DNA of 64,000 nt from Verrucomicrobiales bacterium (GCA_015075445.1 JABTUJ010000017.1:96998-160997), one strand, 5' to 3'. Positions 15,313-25,093 are shown, counted from the first letter of the stretch. The notes: a model not told the origin generated them from the sequence alone. Program-made: numbers and translations.

Positions 15313-16689
15313 TCATGGGGAGTAGTAGTTGTGGTATTGCTTCAAACGGCCGTAGTTTCGGTCGTTCCACAACCGCGGTTCGTCGGGCCGTGGGTTGCCT
15401 GCGGTGTTCTCGTAGATGTGCAACTCATCGGCGGTAACCACCAGGATCTCCTCGCGCCAGTCGCCGAAAACATCCGCGACGTAGAGCCGGTCGGCCTGGG
15501 TCTTGAACCGCGCAACAAACCTCCCGGTCAGGGGCTCGAACACGCACACGTCACCGCGTTTGTGGCGCTCCTTGGCGCAAGCCAATTGGTGACGTTCGCC
15601 GGTCCAGTCAATGCGGTGGATTACCTCGACGCCGCTCTTCGTCCAGTCCTCGGGGGCCACCGCATCCAGTTCGTAGTGCGAAGCCAGGTTGCCTCTCGAA
15701 TCGAACACGAACGGTTTCTGGTGCTGAGGGTGGCGTGAGCGACACCAGACGAACAGTTCCTCCGAGCCTGGCTTGAAGCGCCCGACGGTGGCGTTCTGCG
15801 GCTCCTGCCGCTGATGATGCACGCGCCAGAGAACTCCCCCCAGACCGAGAAGTTGGACATGATTCGAACCTTCCTCGAGCAAAACGACCTCCAGGCCGGG
15901 TTGGTCCGGTCGGACATCGGCTACAAACACACTGTCCATGTGACCCTGGAACGGCGCCGCCTCCACCAGGACCCGCCCCTGCGAGGACAGAAGGGTGGCG
16001 CCCAGCACCTCGTCCAGACCGTCCCCGTCAAGATCAGCCAGGCGCGCCCCGTTGTGAGCGCAGGAGCCAAACCGGTCCGTCGTCCAGAGGGGTTCCTTGC
16101 CGGCCAGCAGATCAGCGATCCGGTAGGCCGCGAGGAACTGTCCCATCCGATACCCCTTCTCGTTGGTGGCCTGCAGCACGATGTCCCGGTTTGCCTCCCC
16201 CTGGAACGTGGCGATCACGGCCAACTCCCATCGGGCTGCCCCGGGCGGAACCGGGGGTTTGGCGGTGGCCTTCTCTCTTCCGGTGGCGCCCTCCACGATA
16301 TGCAGCACCGAGTCCTTGGTGAGGAACACCACCTCCGTTCGACCGTCGCCATCCACGTCCGCCGCTGCGACACCGGGACCATGGTGCCCCGGCAAACCCT
16401 GGCTCTCGCTCTGACCCCCCACGGCAATGTCCACCGCCTTTCGCCAGAGCACTCGACCATCGTTGGCCAACACCACGAGCTGGCCGGGAGCCGTGATGAG
16501 GAAGTCCATCCGCTGATCGTTGTCCGTGTCGGCCACGATCAATCCCCCGGCGCTGTCTTCCGCCTGGTCGCCGAGCGAGAATCCAATCTTGATAACCGTG
16601 TGGTTTGCGCCCGTGTCAGCGACGGGACCTCCCGCGAGGCAGGAGAGGGCGAGAATCGCCCAAGTCATGGTGACGTTAGTGTGTTTCAT
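15313..16689 (-). CDS. Secreted FG-GAP/VCBS-like beta-propeller protein
   Basis: A 458-residue exported protein. The ATG at 16689 opens a signal peptide (MTWAILALSCLAGGPVA). Blades with Asp-rich calcium-type loops follow: VADTDNDQRMDFLI, AAADVDGDGRTEVVFL, LADLDGDGLDEVLGA and VADVFGDWREEILVV. The ending WNDRNYGRLKQYHNYYSP resembles the C-termini of rhamnogalacturonan-lyase-like propellers, but catalytic residues cannot be verified. The start overlaps the end of the upstream beta-helix remnant by 14 bp, so the two were probably co-translated. A role in polysaccharide binding or cleavage is plausible, not shown. Confidence 0.75.
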   Translation of the reverse strand: MKHTNVTMTWAILALSCLAGGPVADTGANHTVIKIGFSLGDQAEDSAGGLIVADTDNDQRMDFLITAPGQLVVLANDGRVLWRKAVDIAVGGQSESQGLPGHHGPGVAAADVDGDGRTEVVFLTKDSVLHIVEGATGREKATAKPPVPPGAARWELAVIATFQGEANRDIVLQATNEKGYRMGQFLAAYRIADLLAGKEPLWTTDRFGSCAHNGARLADLDGDGLDEVLGATLLSSQGRVLVEAAPFQGHMDSVFVADVRPDQPGLEVVLLEEGSNHVQLLGLGGVLWRVHHQRQEPQNATVGRFKPGSEELFVWCRSRHPQHQKPFVFDSRGNLASHYELDAVAPEDWTKSGVEVIHRIDWTGERHQLACAKERHKRGDVCVFEPLTGRFVARFKTQADRLYVADVFGDWREEILVVTADELHIYENTAGNPRPDEPRLWNDRNYGRLKQYHNYYSP

Positions 16690-17235
16690 GGTTGAGTCGC
16701 AGGTCAGCCTCGCCCAGGCGCCGGAGATCGTCCAGGGCGCGGCTGATTGGGGCAAGGACGGTCTTGCTTGGGGCTTCCGCGTAGAAATCGCTCATCACGA
16801 TGCTGTGGTTGTCACGCAGATAAAGCCCGTGCGACACGATCGTCGCCAGCCGGGTCTGGAAGCCCAGCAAACCATCGCGCGCCTGGTCCCTCCCTTTGAC
16901 CACCACCGAGCCTTCGTAGCTGCAATTGGCCGCCACGGTCGCTCGCCCGCAGTTGACGAAGCGGAGATTCCCCTGCACATGCGGCAGGACCACCACGTCC
17001 TTTTCGGTGAGGTTGGTGAACCGCAGGCCTTGGCGCAGGGGCGCCTTCTGATACATCCCAAAGACATAGACGCCATCGTAGGTCATGTGGGAGGCGTTGG
17101 CAGAGCCGACTTGCTCGATGTCAATGCCGTTGTGCATCGCCCCCGCGTCGTGGGCACCTTTCATGAGATCTTCGGGAGTGAATCGCTGGGGATCAGCTCG
17201 GCGTACGGGCTGTCGTAGGGGCGGGTGCTGGTGAG
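16676..17235 (-). pseudogene. C-terminal remnant of a parallel beta-helix protein
   Basis: Residues such as MHNGIDIEQVGSANASHMTY, LRFTNLTEKDVVVLPHVQGN, LRFVNCGRATVAANCSYEG and GLYLRDNHSIVMSDFYAEA have the short-strand, Asn-rich character of pectate-lyase-like right-handed beta-helices. The upstream part continues in another frame (LTSTRPYDSPYAELIPSDS), so there is a frameshift near 17180, and the N-terminus has been lost where the SEC-C gene now begins. The end overlaps the start of the following propeller gene. Confidence 0.55.
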
Positions 17236-17352
17236 CTTTTGCTCCCAGCGCTCGAATACCCAAGTGCATGGGCACCGGAAAGTGCGGCTGCGGTTCGAGC
17301 GCATCGGTCGGTTCGGCCCGGCATTCCCACCGGGATGGCCACGGGAAACCCA

Positions 17353-17805
17353 CTATCGTCCGCAGCACTTCTTGTACTTCTTCCCGCTGTTGCACGGGCA
17401 CGGCGCATTGCGCCCTGTCCCGGGATACTTCTCTCCGGACACGGGCGGTGTCCTGGAGGATGGCGTGGCCGCCCGGACATTCCTGTGGGAGTCCCCGGTC
17501 GAGCCTGGCCCATGCATGTGCGGGAACATCTCCTCATGCCGCCGGATCATCGGAACGACGACGGTGCGCCGAAAGGCCTCGAACTCGTCCGCCCCCATCT
17601 TCAGGCTTGGCCCCATCTCGCGCAGCGCCTTGTTACGTTCTTCCTCCGGCATGAGGGCCAGATTCCAGCAGACCATGGCCAGCGCGAGCGCATGGTTGAT
17701 CTGCTCGCTCGAACCGTCTGTTCCATCGAGCAGCGGTTGCGCGTACGCCGTCATCGCTTCTGCCATGGCTCCCATATAATCACTCCATTCCGTCAGACCG
17801 AACAC
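17353..17805 (-). CDS. SEC-C motif protein
   Basis: A 150-residue cytoplasmic protein ending in GRNAPCPCNSGKKYKKCCGR, the SEC-C zinc-binding motif (CxCx8CC) first seen at the SecA C-terminus. The N-terminal 110 residues are helical (EQINHALALAMVCWNLALM, EERNKALREMGPSLKMG) and not recognised. SEC-C proteins are often small adaptors for secretion or protein quality control. The motif is certain, the function unknown. The flanking beta-helix remnant suggests a rearrangement at its 3' end. Confidence 0.8.
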   Translation of the reverse strand: MFGLTEWSDYMGAMAEAMTAYAQPLLDGTDGSSEQINHALALAMVCWNLALMPEEERNKALREMGPSLKMGADEFEAFRRTVVVPMIRRHEEMFPHMHGPGSTGDSHRNVRAATPSSRTPPVSGEKYPGTGRNAPCPCNSGKKYKKCCGR

Positions 17806-18278
17806 CTCACGCCAGCCATTGCCGCTGGCGGGTCAGGTCGGGCGCAGCAGCATTCATAGCGTTGCGGCACGGCGATGTCTCGGCGGACGAACTGCAGGTA
17901 TCATAGAGAAGACGTACGTGTCGTGATCCGTGACGGGAGGGGCAGAGCTTGGCTCCCGGGCTGGAACGTGTCGGGAACGGGCTCGATTGAAGCCGGCAAA
18001 TCGTGGAAGGCGCGCGCAGGGCGAGCCACCCGGGGGCAGTGACCGAAGCAACGCGCGGCGGACCCTCGGCCGAGACCTCGACCGCTGCATTGTGACTGGG
18101 CGTGCTGATCAGCATGCGTGATTGGGGCCGACGTTGTTGCGGATGCGAGCACCAAGTCAAGGGCGGTTTCCCTCCCCTCGGAACTGCTTCCAAGCTTTAC
18201 GGTGACGGACGGATCGACGATAAGACCCGCGATGAGCACGCGAGGACTGCTGGAAACGCAAGTTGCCGGCCCGAACCC
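17806..18278. other. Gap without a recognisable gene
   Basis: This 470-bp stretch holds the likely promoters for the leftward SEC-C gene and the rightward toxin remnant. I see no conserved peptide, tRNA or strong terminator in it. Confidence 0.45.
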
Positions 18279-18474
18279 ATGCGCATCTCCATCGAAAGCA
18301 CGATTCCGAGCTACGTGGTGGCGCGCCCGGCCCGCGATCTCCTGCAGGCGGCACATCGCCAACGCGCGCATCCAGGCACGCCTGCGGCGGCTGGCTGATG
18401 CAGCCGGCTTCACCCTGCCGGTGATCTGCACCCCGGAGGAACTATTGGAGAACGACAATGAGCAAGACGACTGA
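18279..18474 (+). pseudogene. VapC-type PIN-domain toxin with internal deletion
   Basis: The start MRISIESTIPSYVVARPARD is the N-terminus of a PIN-domain toxin family with its first active-site strand. It is joined after about 25 residues, with a frame change near 18360, to HIANARIQARLRRLADAAGF and VICTPEELLEND, the C-terminal end of the same family. Around 100 central residues with the other acidic active-site positions are missing, so no nuclease activity is expected. The C-terminal frame overlaps the next gene by 17 bp. Confidence 0.65.
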
Positions 18475-18652
18475 CATTCGGGCATCCAAACCCACTGGCG
18501 ACGTGGTGCTGAAAGAAATCTGGCGCATCAAGGACACGCTCTCGGCCTCGTACGGCCACGCCGTGGACCGCCGCTTCGCCGAAGCCCGGGAGCGCCAGAA
18601 ACGTTCAGGCCATCCGGTCGTGAACCTCCAAACAAAGCGCCGCAAGGCATGA
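18458..18652 (+). CDS. Small antitoxin-like partner of the VapC remnant
   Basis: A 64-residue charged protein (MSKTTDIRASKPTGDVVLKE, IWRIKDTLSASYGHAV, RRFAEARERQKRSGHPVV) of the type that follows VapC-like toxins of this family, where the toxin often precedes its partner. It overlaps the toxin remnant. It seems intact while the toxin is not, a common outcome of decay of a toxin-antitoxin pair. Its DNA-binding fold cannot be assigned from sequence. Confidence 0.6.
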   Translation: MSKTTDIRASKPTGDVVLKEIWRIKDTLSASYGHAVDRRFAEARERQKRSGHPVVNLQTKRRKA

Positions 18653-18871
18653 GGGCAAGAGGCTTCCATTCGGCCTGCCGAGCACCCGCTGGAGAGGCAT
18701 TCCCCAGGGTGAATAGCCCCGTGACGGGGCTGCAGGCGCTCTAGGTTTCACACTGTGTAACCGATATCCGCGGGGTCCGGTTCCGGGTGTGATCCGGGAA
18801 GGCGGGCTGTAGCTGGCGCGCATCGCTCCTCGCTTGCTTCCCCGACGGACACTACGTCACTGTCTTGTTCC

Positions 18872-20221
18872 ATGAACCGTTGGTCTCCCTGGCTGCTGGC
18901 AATCGTTACCTCCTGGGCTGCGGAAGCGCTCGGTTCCTCGCAGCGCGAGCTTCAGGTGCCGGCTGCCCCGGCTGCAGATCGGGTGCTCGAAGCTCCAAGC
19001 CATGCTCAGGACGCGGGCGATACGGCAGCCGTGCCGCGGGGCAACCCGACCGTGCCCGCTTGGTTCCCTCGGGCTCCGTCGCTGCCACCGCCTCGCGGCG
19101 AGGTGCTCCACGTTGCCACCGTCTCGGAGTTGTATGAGGCGGTCGAGCGGGTCGGAGTGGGCGGCACGATTCTGTTGGCGGATGGGGACTACCGACTGCT
19201 TCGCCCGGTGGTGTTCGACGGCAAGCGGAACATCGCGCTGCGCAGCGCCTCGGGAGATCCCGCCCGCGTCACATTGCGCGGCCAGGGTTGGCAACACCAG
19301 CCCTCAGGGGATGATCTCGTCCACATCGCCCGCTGCGCCGGAGTGACCCTCGCCGACCTGACGTTCGCTGACTGCCGATCTTACGGGATCAAGGTCGAAG
19401 CGGAAAACGCGCCGCGGGACATCCACATCTACCACTGTCGGTTCCGGGACATCGGCGTCCGAGCGATCAAAGGGTCGGCGGGCAAGGACCCGGAGGTTCG
19501 GGCGGTGAACGGGTCGGTGCGCTACTGTGACTTCGAGAACACCCGGATTCCCCCGGCCGAGTGGCTGTTCGGCGGCGACTACATCGCCGCGATTGACATG
19601 ATGGCGCTCGAGAACTGGACCTTCAGCGACAATGTCTTTCGCCACATCCAAGGCCGCCGCGGAGGGGGACGGGCGGCGATCTTCATCTGGGTGCGTTCAC
19701 GACAGATCGTGGTGGAGCGCAACCTCGTCCTGAACTGCGACCGGGGAATCGCGCTCGGCAACCCGGGCGAGTCCACGGCGAACCTGGCGGGAGAACGGCT
19801 TGTCTATGTCGCCGACGCCGTCATCCGCAACAACTTCATTGCCGGCGGGCCTGATTGCGGCATCGAGCTCTGGCACGTCGAGCGGGTCCAGGTGCTGCAC
19901 AACTCGATCTGGCGGCCGGAGCGGAACTGGAGCCGGGGCATTCGCGTCGGCACGGGCACGACGCAGACAGCGCTCGTCAACAACCTGGTCCACGGCGAGA
20001 TCCGCTTCGAGGGTGGTGAAGCCGAGGCGACCAACAACCTGGCGGGCCGGCTGGACGGATACTTCGTGGACCCGGAGACGGGTAACCTGGCCCTCACCCG
20101 GAAAGCGACCGGAGCCATTGATCAAGGCGCCGCGCTCCCGGAGGTGCCTGAGGACATCTCCGGTCGAGCTCGCACAGGGCTTGCGGACCTCGGCGCGTGG
20201 GAATGGCGGGAGGACCTATGA
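18872..20221 (+). CDS. Secreted right-handed beta-helix protein (polysaccharide-lyase-like)
   Basis: A 449-residue exported protein with a signal peptide (MNRWSPWLLAIVTSWAAEA). After a Pro-rich linker come repeated short strands: GGTILLADGDYRLLRPVVFD, KRNIALRSASGDPARVTLRG, ITLxxL-like VTLADLTFADC, DIHIYHCRFRDIGVRAIKG, VRYCDFENT, TFSDNVFRHIQG, VVERNLVLNCDRGIALGN, VIRNNFIAG and VQVLHNSIWRP. This is the pattern of PL6 or chondroitinase-B-like beta-helices and alginate-lyase relatives, though I cannot confirm catalytic Lys/Arg. The stop overlaps the start of the serine-hydrolase gene by ATGA, so they were an operon. Confidence 0.8.
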   Translation: MNRWSPWLLAIVTSWAAEALGSSQRELQVPAAPAADRVLEAPSHAQDAGDTAAVPRGNPTVPAWFPRAPSLPPPRGEVLHVATVSELYEAVERVGVGGTILLADGDYRLLRPVVFDGKRNIALRSASGDPARVTLRGQGWQHQPSGDDLVHIARCAGVTLADLTFADCRSYGIKVEAENAPRDIHIYHCRFRDIGVRAIKGSAGKDPEVRAVNGSVRYCDFENTRIPPAEWLFGGDYIAAIDMMALENWTFSDNVFRHIQGRRGGGRAAIFIWVRSRQIVVERNLVLNCDRGIALGNPGESTANLAGERLVYVADAVIRNNFIAGGPDCGIELWHVERVQVLHNSIWRPERNWSRGIRVGTGTTQTALVNNLVHGEIRFEGGEAEATNNLAGRLDGYFVDPETGNLALTRKATGAIDQGAALPEVPEDISGRARTGLADLGAWEWREDL

Positions 20222-20574
20222 AGCCTGGCTCGGCAGTGCTGGCACGCTTGATCCATCTGCTGATCGCTGTCCGCGGCGCATCGAGCCCCGCGGACGCGAC
20301 GGCCCGGGTTGGCGGGAGCTCTTCCGGAACGGTCTTCATCGTCCGCAACGGCTACGTGATCTGCGCCGGACCGCAGAGCGATGGCGAGCATCTGATCTAC
20401 TCGGCCACGAAGTCCTTCGTCAGCACGGTGCTCGTCCTGCTCATCGAGGACGGCAGGGTCTCGCTCGACACCCCGGCCAAGGAACTCGAACCCGCCCTGG
20501 CAGAGCACTACCCCGGCGTCACCCTCCGCCACTTCGCCATCATGACCTCCGGCTACGACTCGGCGGGCGGCTGA
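20218..20574 (+). pseudogene. Truncated beta-lactamase-fold serine hydrolase
   Basis: The first 118 residues of a class C beta-lactamase-related esterase/peptidase. IYSATKSFVSTVLVLLIEDG contains the SxxK catalytic motif (SATK) and RHFAIMTSGYDS the helix that follows. Family members are about 350-450 residues; here the frame stops right after the first subdomain, so the YxN and HxG motifs are gone. It is translationally coupled to the beta-helix gene. Downstream lies a patchwork of unrelated fragments, so the truncation marks a breakpoint. Confidence 0.7.
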
Positions 20575-20780
20575 ATCGGCTCGGATCCGCTCCGGCCTCC
20601 GCGGACCCCGTCAGCGCGGTCTGCGCTCCGAGGTTGGCGGGCTGCCTCGCCGGACCAACCACTCCTTGAATTGCCGACCCGTGGCTGCGAGAAACCCGGC
20701 GTCCCAGGCATTGCCATGCACATTCACACCTCCTTTGATCACCGACCATCGGGGCCACGGCGGGCGCCCCGTGGTGGGAC

Positions 20781-21339
20781 ATGTGGGACTCGCGGGTCCA
20801 CTCCCGCATGGACGAGGTCGCGCGCGAACAGATCTTGCCCTTGCGCGACGACCTGCGCGTGATCGGGTGCTACAGCGACAACGAGATCGGGTGGTGGGAC
20901 GCCATCTTGTTCAAGGCCACGTTCGAGCAGGCGCCGACCAGCGGCCAGCGCCAGCGGCTCATCGGGTTGCTGCGACAGACCTACCGTGATCAACGGTCAG
21001 AATTGCTGCGCGATTTCGAGCCCGCCCCGGACCTGAGGAGCGGGGAGGAACTCGAACAGCATGGCGTGCTCTTCCTGCGCCCGGGCGGCCGCGGCATCCA
21101 GGTCACGCGACGTTCTGTCACGATCCTGGTCGAACGCGCGGACTGGTTCCAGTACGACGACGAACCGACGCACGGGCGGTTCGCTGGTGAGAATGTTCGC
21201 CTTGGACTGGTGGACCTCTGTGACCGTCCTTATGAGGACCGCCTCGCTCGTGCTGGACATCGACCTCGATGGCGTGAACGACTTTGTCATCACGGAACGT
21301 ACCAAGGCCCCCGCCGTGGTCTGGTATCGCCGCCACGCG
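20781..21339 (+). pseudogene. Fragments of a glycoside-hydrolase-like and an FG-GAP-like protein
   Basis: In the long open frame, residues 1-110 (VAREQILPLRDDLRVIGCYS, DNEIGWWDAILFKATFEQAP, RLIGLLRQTYRDQRSELLRD) resemble the acid/base strand region of a TIM-barrel glycoside hydrolase. Around 21235-21330 another frame reads LVLDIDLDGVNDFVITERTK, an Asp-rich FG-GAP-like blade. Neither has a proper beginning or end. They are joined in one reading frame to the oxidoreductase below only by chance. Confidence 0.45.
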
Positions 21340-22556
21340 GGCTCTACGGCCTGGGCGGACGCCAGACCGCGCTGGATCCCCAATACGGCGATCCGTTCGA
21401 TCACCAGGCGGTCGTCTTCGAGGACGACAACGGTGTGCGCGTCTTTGGCTTCACGCGCGACCAGCGGGAGTGCTACCGCGACACCAACGATTCTATGTTT
21501 GCCGACTGGCTCCAGCGGTGCCGCGAGCAACTGGCCAAGCTGGGTATGGACGTCAAGCGCGAGCTGTGCTTCACGGGCTTCGACGCCTACCAGAAAGTCA
21601 TGGCCCTGCCTGAGGTCAATTACGTATTGCTGGCCACGCCGCCCTTCTTTCGCCCCGCCCACCTGCGGGCGGCGGTCGAGGCCGGCAAACACGCCTTCCT
21701 CGAGAAACCAGTGGCCGTGGACGCCACGGGGGTACGGTCGGTCATCGCGTCAGGCGCGATCGCGCAACGCCAGGGTCTGACCCTTGGCGCTGGCACGATG
21801 CGCCGCCGCGAGAACGGGTCACGCGAGACCATCCGTCGCCTCCATGAAGGCGCCATCGGCGATCTGGTCGCGTGCGAGGCGATTTGGAGCGGGGGCGAAT
21901 TGTGGCACGTCGAACGCCAAGCCCCGTGGAGCGACATGGAATACCAGTTGCGGAACTGGCTTTACTACACCTGGCTCTCCGGCGATTTCATCGTCGAACA
22001 ATTCGTCCACAACCTTGACATGATCAACTGGGGTGTCGGGGAGCATCCGGTGCGCGCCTTCGGTTTGGGCGGGCGCCAGGTGCGAACCGATCCGAAGTTC
22101 GGGAACATTTTCGATCACTTCGGAGTCGAGTTCCAGTATGCCAACGGCGTCCGGTGTTTTGCCTTGGACCGCCATACCAACGGTTCCGATGGCCGGGTCG
22201 AAGAGATCTTTCTCGGCGCGAAGGGCACCGCGCGCGTGGGCCTCTTTGGCGGCTGGGCCATCCAGCCGAAGGGCGGCGCGATGTGGCGCTACCGCGAGCC
22301 CAACAACAACCCGTACCACCAGGAGCACGCCGAGTTCATCGCCAGTATTCGCGAAGGCCGCGGCCTGAACGAAGCTCGACAGGTCGCCGAATCCACCCTC
22401 ACCGCGATCATGGGCCGCGAGACGGCCTACAGCGCGAAAATGGTCGAATGGGACGACGCGCTCAATGCCAAGCAGGACTTGTCCCCTGCCAAACTGGAAC
22501 TGGGCCCGATGCCCGTGCCGGTGGTGCCGAGGCCGGGCACCTATCGGCTCAGTTGA
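21340..22556 (+). pseudogene. Gfo/Idh/MocA-type oxidoreductase, chimeric and lacking its Rossmann start
   Basis: The frame first shows the tail of one oxidoreductase copy (YGLGGRQTALDPQYGDPFDH, then VFEDDNGVRVFGFTRDQREC). It then enters a second copy part-way through its NAD-binding domain (VNYVLLATPPFFRPAHLRAA, AGKHAFLEKPVAVDATGVRS) and continues to a normal C-terminus. EKP is the conserved family motif. The second copy again contains FGLGGRQVRTDPKFGNIFDH, showing two homologous pieces in tandem. The glycine-rich GxGxxG dinucleotide loop is missing. Such enzymes oxidise sugars or inositols; this one is probably non-functional. Confidence 0.7.
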
Positions 22557-22580
22557 ACGCCAGGACCTGATCGGTGTTCG

Positions 22581-22919
22581 CTATCGCTCCAACTGCCAAC
22601 GCCGGAATACCGGTGGCTGTTGCAGGTTCTCCAACACAAACTCATCGTGGTTGTCCAGCAGCGGCACCACCGCAATGCGGCCGCGTGTGCCGGGCGCGTG
22701 GCTGATGCCCCGGGACGTCACCGTCGGTAGCATCACGATCCCCCCGCGGCGACCGGCGAAGACCGCCTTGTCCTGATTGAAGTCCAACGGTGAGTCGCTG
22801 CTGAACTCATACGCGAGGCCGTTGGCCCGGGTCTGCCTACGCACGCCCGGGGCCACCTGCGCGATAGGGCCATCCGTCTCACGCAGTGAGAAGGTGATCG
22901 TGCAGACCGGAGCGGCCAC
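22581..22919 (-). pseudogene. C-terminal fragment of an unrecognised secreted-type protein
   Basis: The minus strand reads TANVAAPVCTITFSLRETDG, SSDSPLDFNQDKAVFAGRRG, GIVMLPTVTSRGISHAPGTR and ends NLQQPPVFRRWQLER. It is protein-like with beta character but has no domain I can name and no start. It meets another fragment in a different frame at its 5' end. Confidence 0.35.
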
Positions 22920-23502
22920 GTTGGCCGTACCCGCAACTGGCAGCAGGGCTTGACTGAGTCACCGCAACAAACTCCCCCACCACCCGCAGAGCGCCCTCGT
23001 CGGCCTGCTCGGTGACGATGGGTGCATAATCCGGGTTCAGCGGTTGAAGCTCCATGCGGACATGCCGGAACACCGGGCCGTTGCGAATCGCGTCCGCGAT
23101 CCGGGACACCGCTTTCCGGTGCGCGGTCGCCGCGGCGGGCGCCAGGGCGTTGCCCCGGTACTCGACCGAGAACCGGCACAGGCCGCCGGTGCCCCGGTAG
23201 AGGTTGATGAGGTCATTGAGTTCAGCGCGGAACATCACCGGCTTGAGGCAGCCGCGCTTGTCCCCGCGCTTCTGCGGGATGAACGACGGCGACTCGAACA
23301 GCGGCCAGAAGTACTCGAGCCATTTATCGGCGATCAACCGCAGCGGAATGGCCACCCGCCCGCTCGGCAGAGCAGGCCGAACTGGAGAACTACATGCGCG
23401 TGGGCCGGCTCTTGGAGCTCTTCCAATCGAAGGCCCGGCTTTCGCTTCAGGGTTCGGCAGACTGAACATCGACCGCAGCGTGGCTGCAGCGGTCCTGGCC
23501 AT
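22879..23502 (-). CDS. Unrecognised protein fragment
   Basis: The most protein-like part is residues 50-185 (RLIADKWLEYFWPLFESPSF, CLKPVMFRAELNDLINLYRG, AVSRIADAIRNGPVFRHVRM, VTEQADEGALRVVGEFVAVT). I do not recognise it with certainty; the LIADKWLEYFWP element recalls the N-terminal region of some HNH-type endonucleases, without any HNH motif here. The first 50 and last 25 residues look out of frame. It is probably a broken gene. Confidence 0.35.
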   Translation of the reverse strand: MARTAAATLRSMFSLPNPEAKAGPSIGRAPRAGPRACSSPVRPALPSGRVAIPLRLIADKWLEYFWPLFESPSFIPQKRGDKRGCLKPVMFRAELNDLINLYRGTGGLCRFSVEYRGNALAPAAATAHRKAVSRIADAIRNGPVFRHVRMELQPLNPDYAPIVTEQADEGALRVVGEFVAVTQSSPAASCGYGQRGRSGLHDHLLTA

Positions 23503-24106
23503 CCTGCTCCGGGGACTCCTCGGCTAGGTGGCCAATGTCCGCGAACGGTTGGAGGAGTTGCATTCCACCGGCGCTGCCGCCCGAGGGGGTGCACCTCCTC
23601 CCTGCAACGGGGCCGCGCGGTTGACCCCGCGTTGATGCGTGGTTGGTGAACCGAAGGCCGATCCGCAACGGCGAGAGGCACCATGGCGCAGGGGTGAGGG
23701 CCGGTGATCGTATATCACCGGCCTTCTGACGGCGTTCCCTCCGTCGTGCTTTTCGGCTCTTGGGCGCATCGGGACACCGAGGGAATCGAGAGGACAAATT
23801 CCTGACTGCAAGGTGATTCCGGCGTGGCGCCGCTGGCCTCAAGCCGACCAGTGGGGGCTCAATTCCGGGCCATGAATATCCAACGGCAGTAACCAATGGC
23901 GGTTGCAGGGAGCCGCTGGAGATTCGGGGAAGAGGGAGGGCGAGGGTCGCGCCCGCGGCTGGGCTGTCACGGGTTCGCGGGCTCGGGGCCGGGTTGGTTA
24001 GGTACCCGTCATCAGCATCGGCAGGCAGCGCGGCCGCACGATCACCACCGCGATCGCTGGGAACAGGTCCAGCAGTCCGTCGAGGCCGGGGGTTCCTCGT
24101 CCGCAG
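23503..24106. other. Gene-free stretch with one strong hairpin
   Basis: About 600 bp without a convincing coding frame. It contains GGCCGGTGAT-cgtat-ATCACCGGCC at 23698-23722, a perfect 10-bp stem with a 5-nt loop. No T-run follows on either strand, so it is not a classic terminator; it could be a protein-binding site or a REP-like element. Confidence 0.5.
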
Positions 24107-25057
24107 TCAAGGGGCTTCCCTCGCCTTGGCCTCACGGGCTCGTGAATGGGGTCGGCTCAACGGCACGTCGGGCAAACCGGCCAGCAGGATCATGTCCTGT
24201 CGGTGGTTCACGTAGGCCTCGAAGACGTAGTCGTTCCAGTAATTCGCCGACAAGCCGTACTTCATCAAATGCGAGTACGCCTGATCGGCCTCGGTGATCC
24301 CAATCCTGAAGATCGTCCTGGCGAAGAACGCCTCCCATTCCTGCGGGTCCGCAAACATGAAGCGACCTTCCTGTTCCCGGCACATCACGTAGGGCGTGGT
24401 GAACACGACCGAGTAGCCCAGACGCATCGTCTCAAAAGGCTCGGGTAACACCCTGACGAACCAGATCTCCCCGGGTCGCCCGCGGTAGCCGGCCGGCACC
24501 ACGCACCGGTGTTGCGTCCCCGTGACAAACTCGCGGAGGAGCACGTGATCCCCAACTGCGCCCTCGAGCGTGTAAAGCCCCATCCGCGACTCCTGCATGC
24601 ACTCAAACAGCCGAACGAGACTCGGCTCCATCCCCAGTCGTCGGCACAGGTCGATTGCCACCGTGCCCAGGGTCTCCTTCTCCGGCCCCACGTGCGAATC
24701 GAAGACGGCCCAACAAAAGAAATACGATATCGTGAGCGGGCTCATCGGCGGACCGGAAGGCAGGTATTCCTCCTCAGCAGCCGAGTAGGCATCGGCAAGC
24801 GGCGTGCACATCGGAAGTTCCGCCAAGTCCTCGACCAAAACCGACAACTTGTTCTGGGCGTAGGTGTACACTGCATGAAGCGGGTCCTTGCCTCTCAGGC
24901 TCTCCTCTGAGATCACCCCTCGCTCCAATTCCTCGGCTCGCTGAGCGCCCAACCTGATTGCTTCGAAGTCGAGGACTTTCCGGCGGAGCTCCTTGTCGAA
25001 TGCCACCAGCACGCTCCTCGAAATTGGGCCTTTCGGATGGTCAGAATCGCGCATCAT
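24107..25057 (-). CDS. Conserved-looking hypothetical protein
   Basis: A 316-residue soluble protein, apparently intact. The start is one of two adjacent ATGs (25057 or 25054) behind AAGGGGG at good spacing. Segments such as TISYFFCWAVFDSHVGPEKE, TLGTVAIDLCRRLGMEPSLV, CMQESRMGLYTLEGAVGDHV, FVTGTQHRCVVPAGYRGRPG and FARTIFRIGITEADQAYSHL look globular, with no signal peptide or membrane span. I do not recognise the family. The next gene upstream on the same strand is 36 bp away, so the two may be co-transcribed. Confidence 0.7.
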   Translation of the reverse strand: MMRDSDHPKGPISRSVLVAFDKELRRKVLDFEAIRLGAQRAEELERGVISEESLRGKDPLHAVYTYAQNKLSVLVEDLAELPMCTPLADAYSAAEEEYLPSGPPMSPLTISYFFCWAVFDSHVGPEKETLGTVAIDLCRRLGMEPSLVRLFECMQESRMGLYTLEGAVGDHVLLREFVTGTQHRCVVPAGYRGRPGEIWFVRVLPEPFETMRLGYSVVFTTPYVMCREQEGRFMFADPQEWEAFFARTIFRIGITEADQAYSHLMKYGLSANYWNDYVFEAYVNHRQDMILLAGLPDVPLSRPHSRAREAKAREAP

Positions 25058-25093
25058 CCCCCTTGGTCATCACGAGGTGTCCGCCACGCCGAG

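Noticed and set aside
20781..22556. A single 591-residue protein
   Set aside because: Segments match different families, and one oxidoreductase motif appears twice; the open frame is a chimera of fragments.
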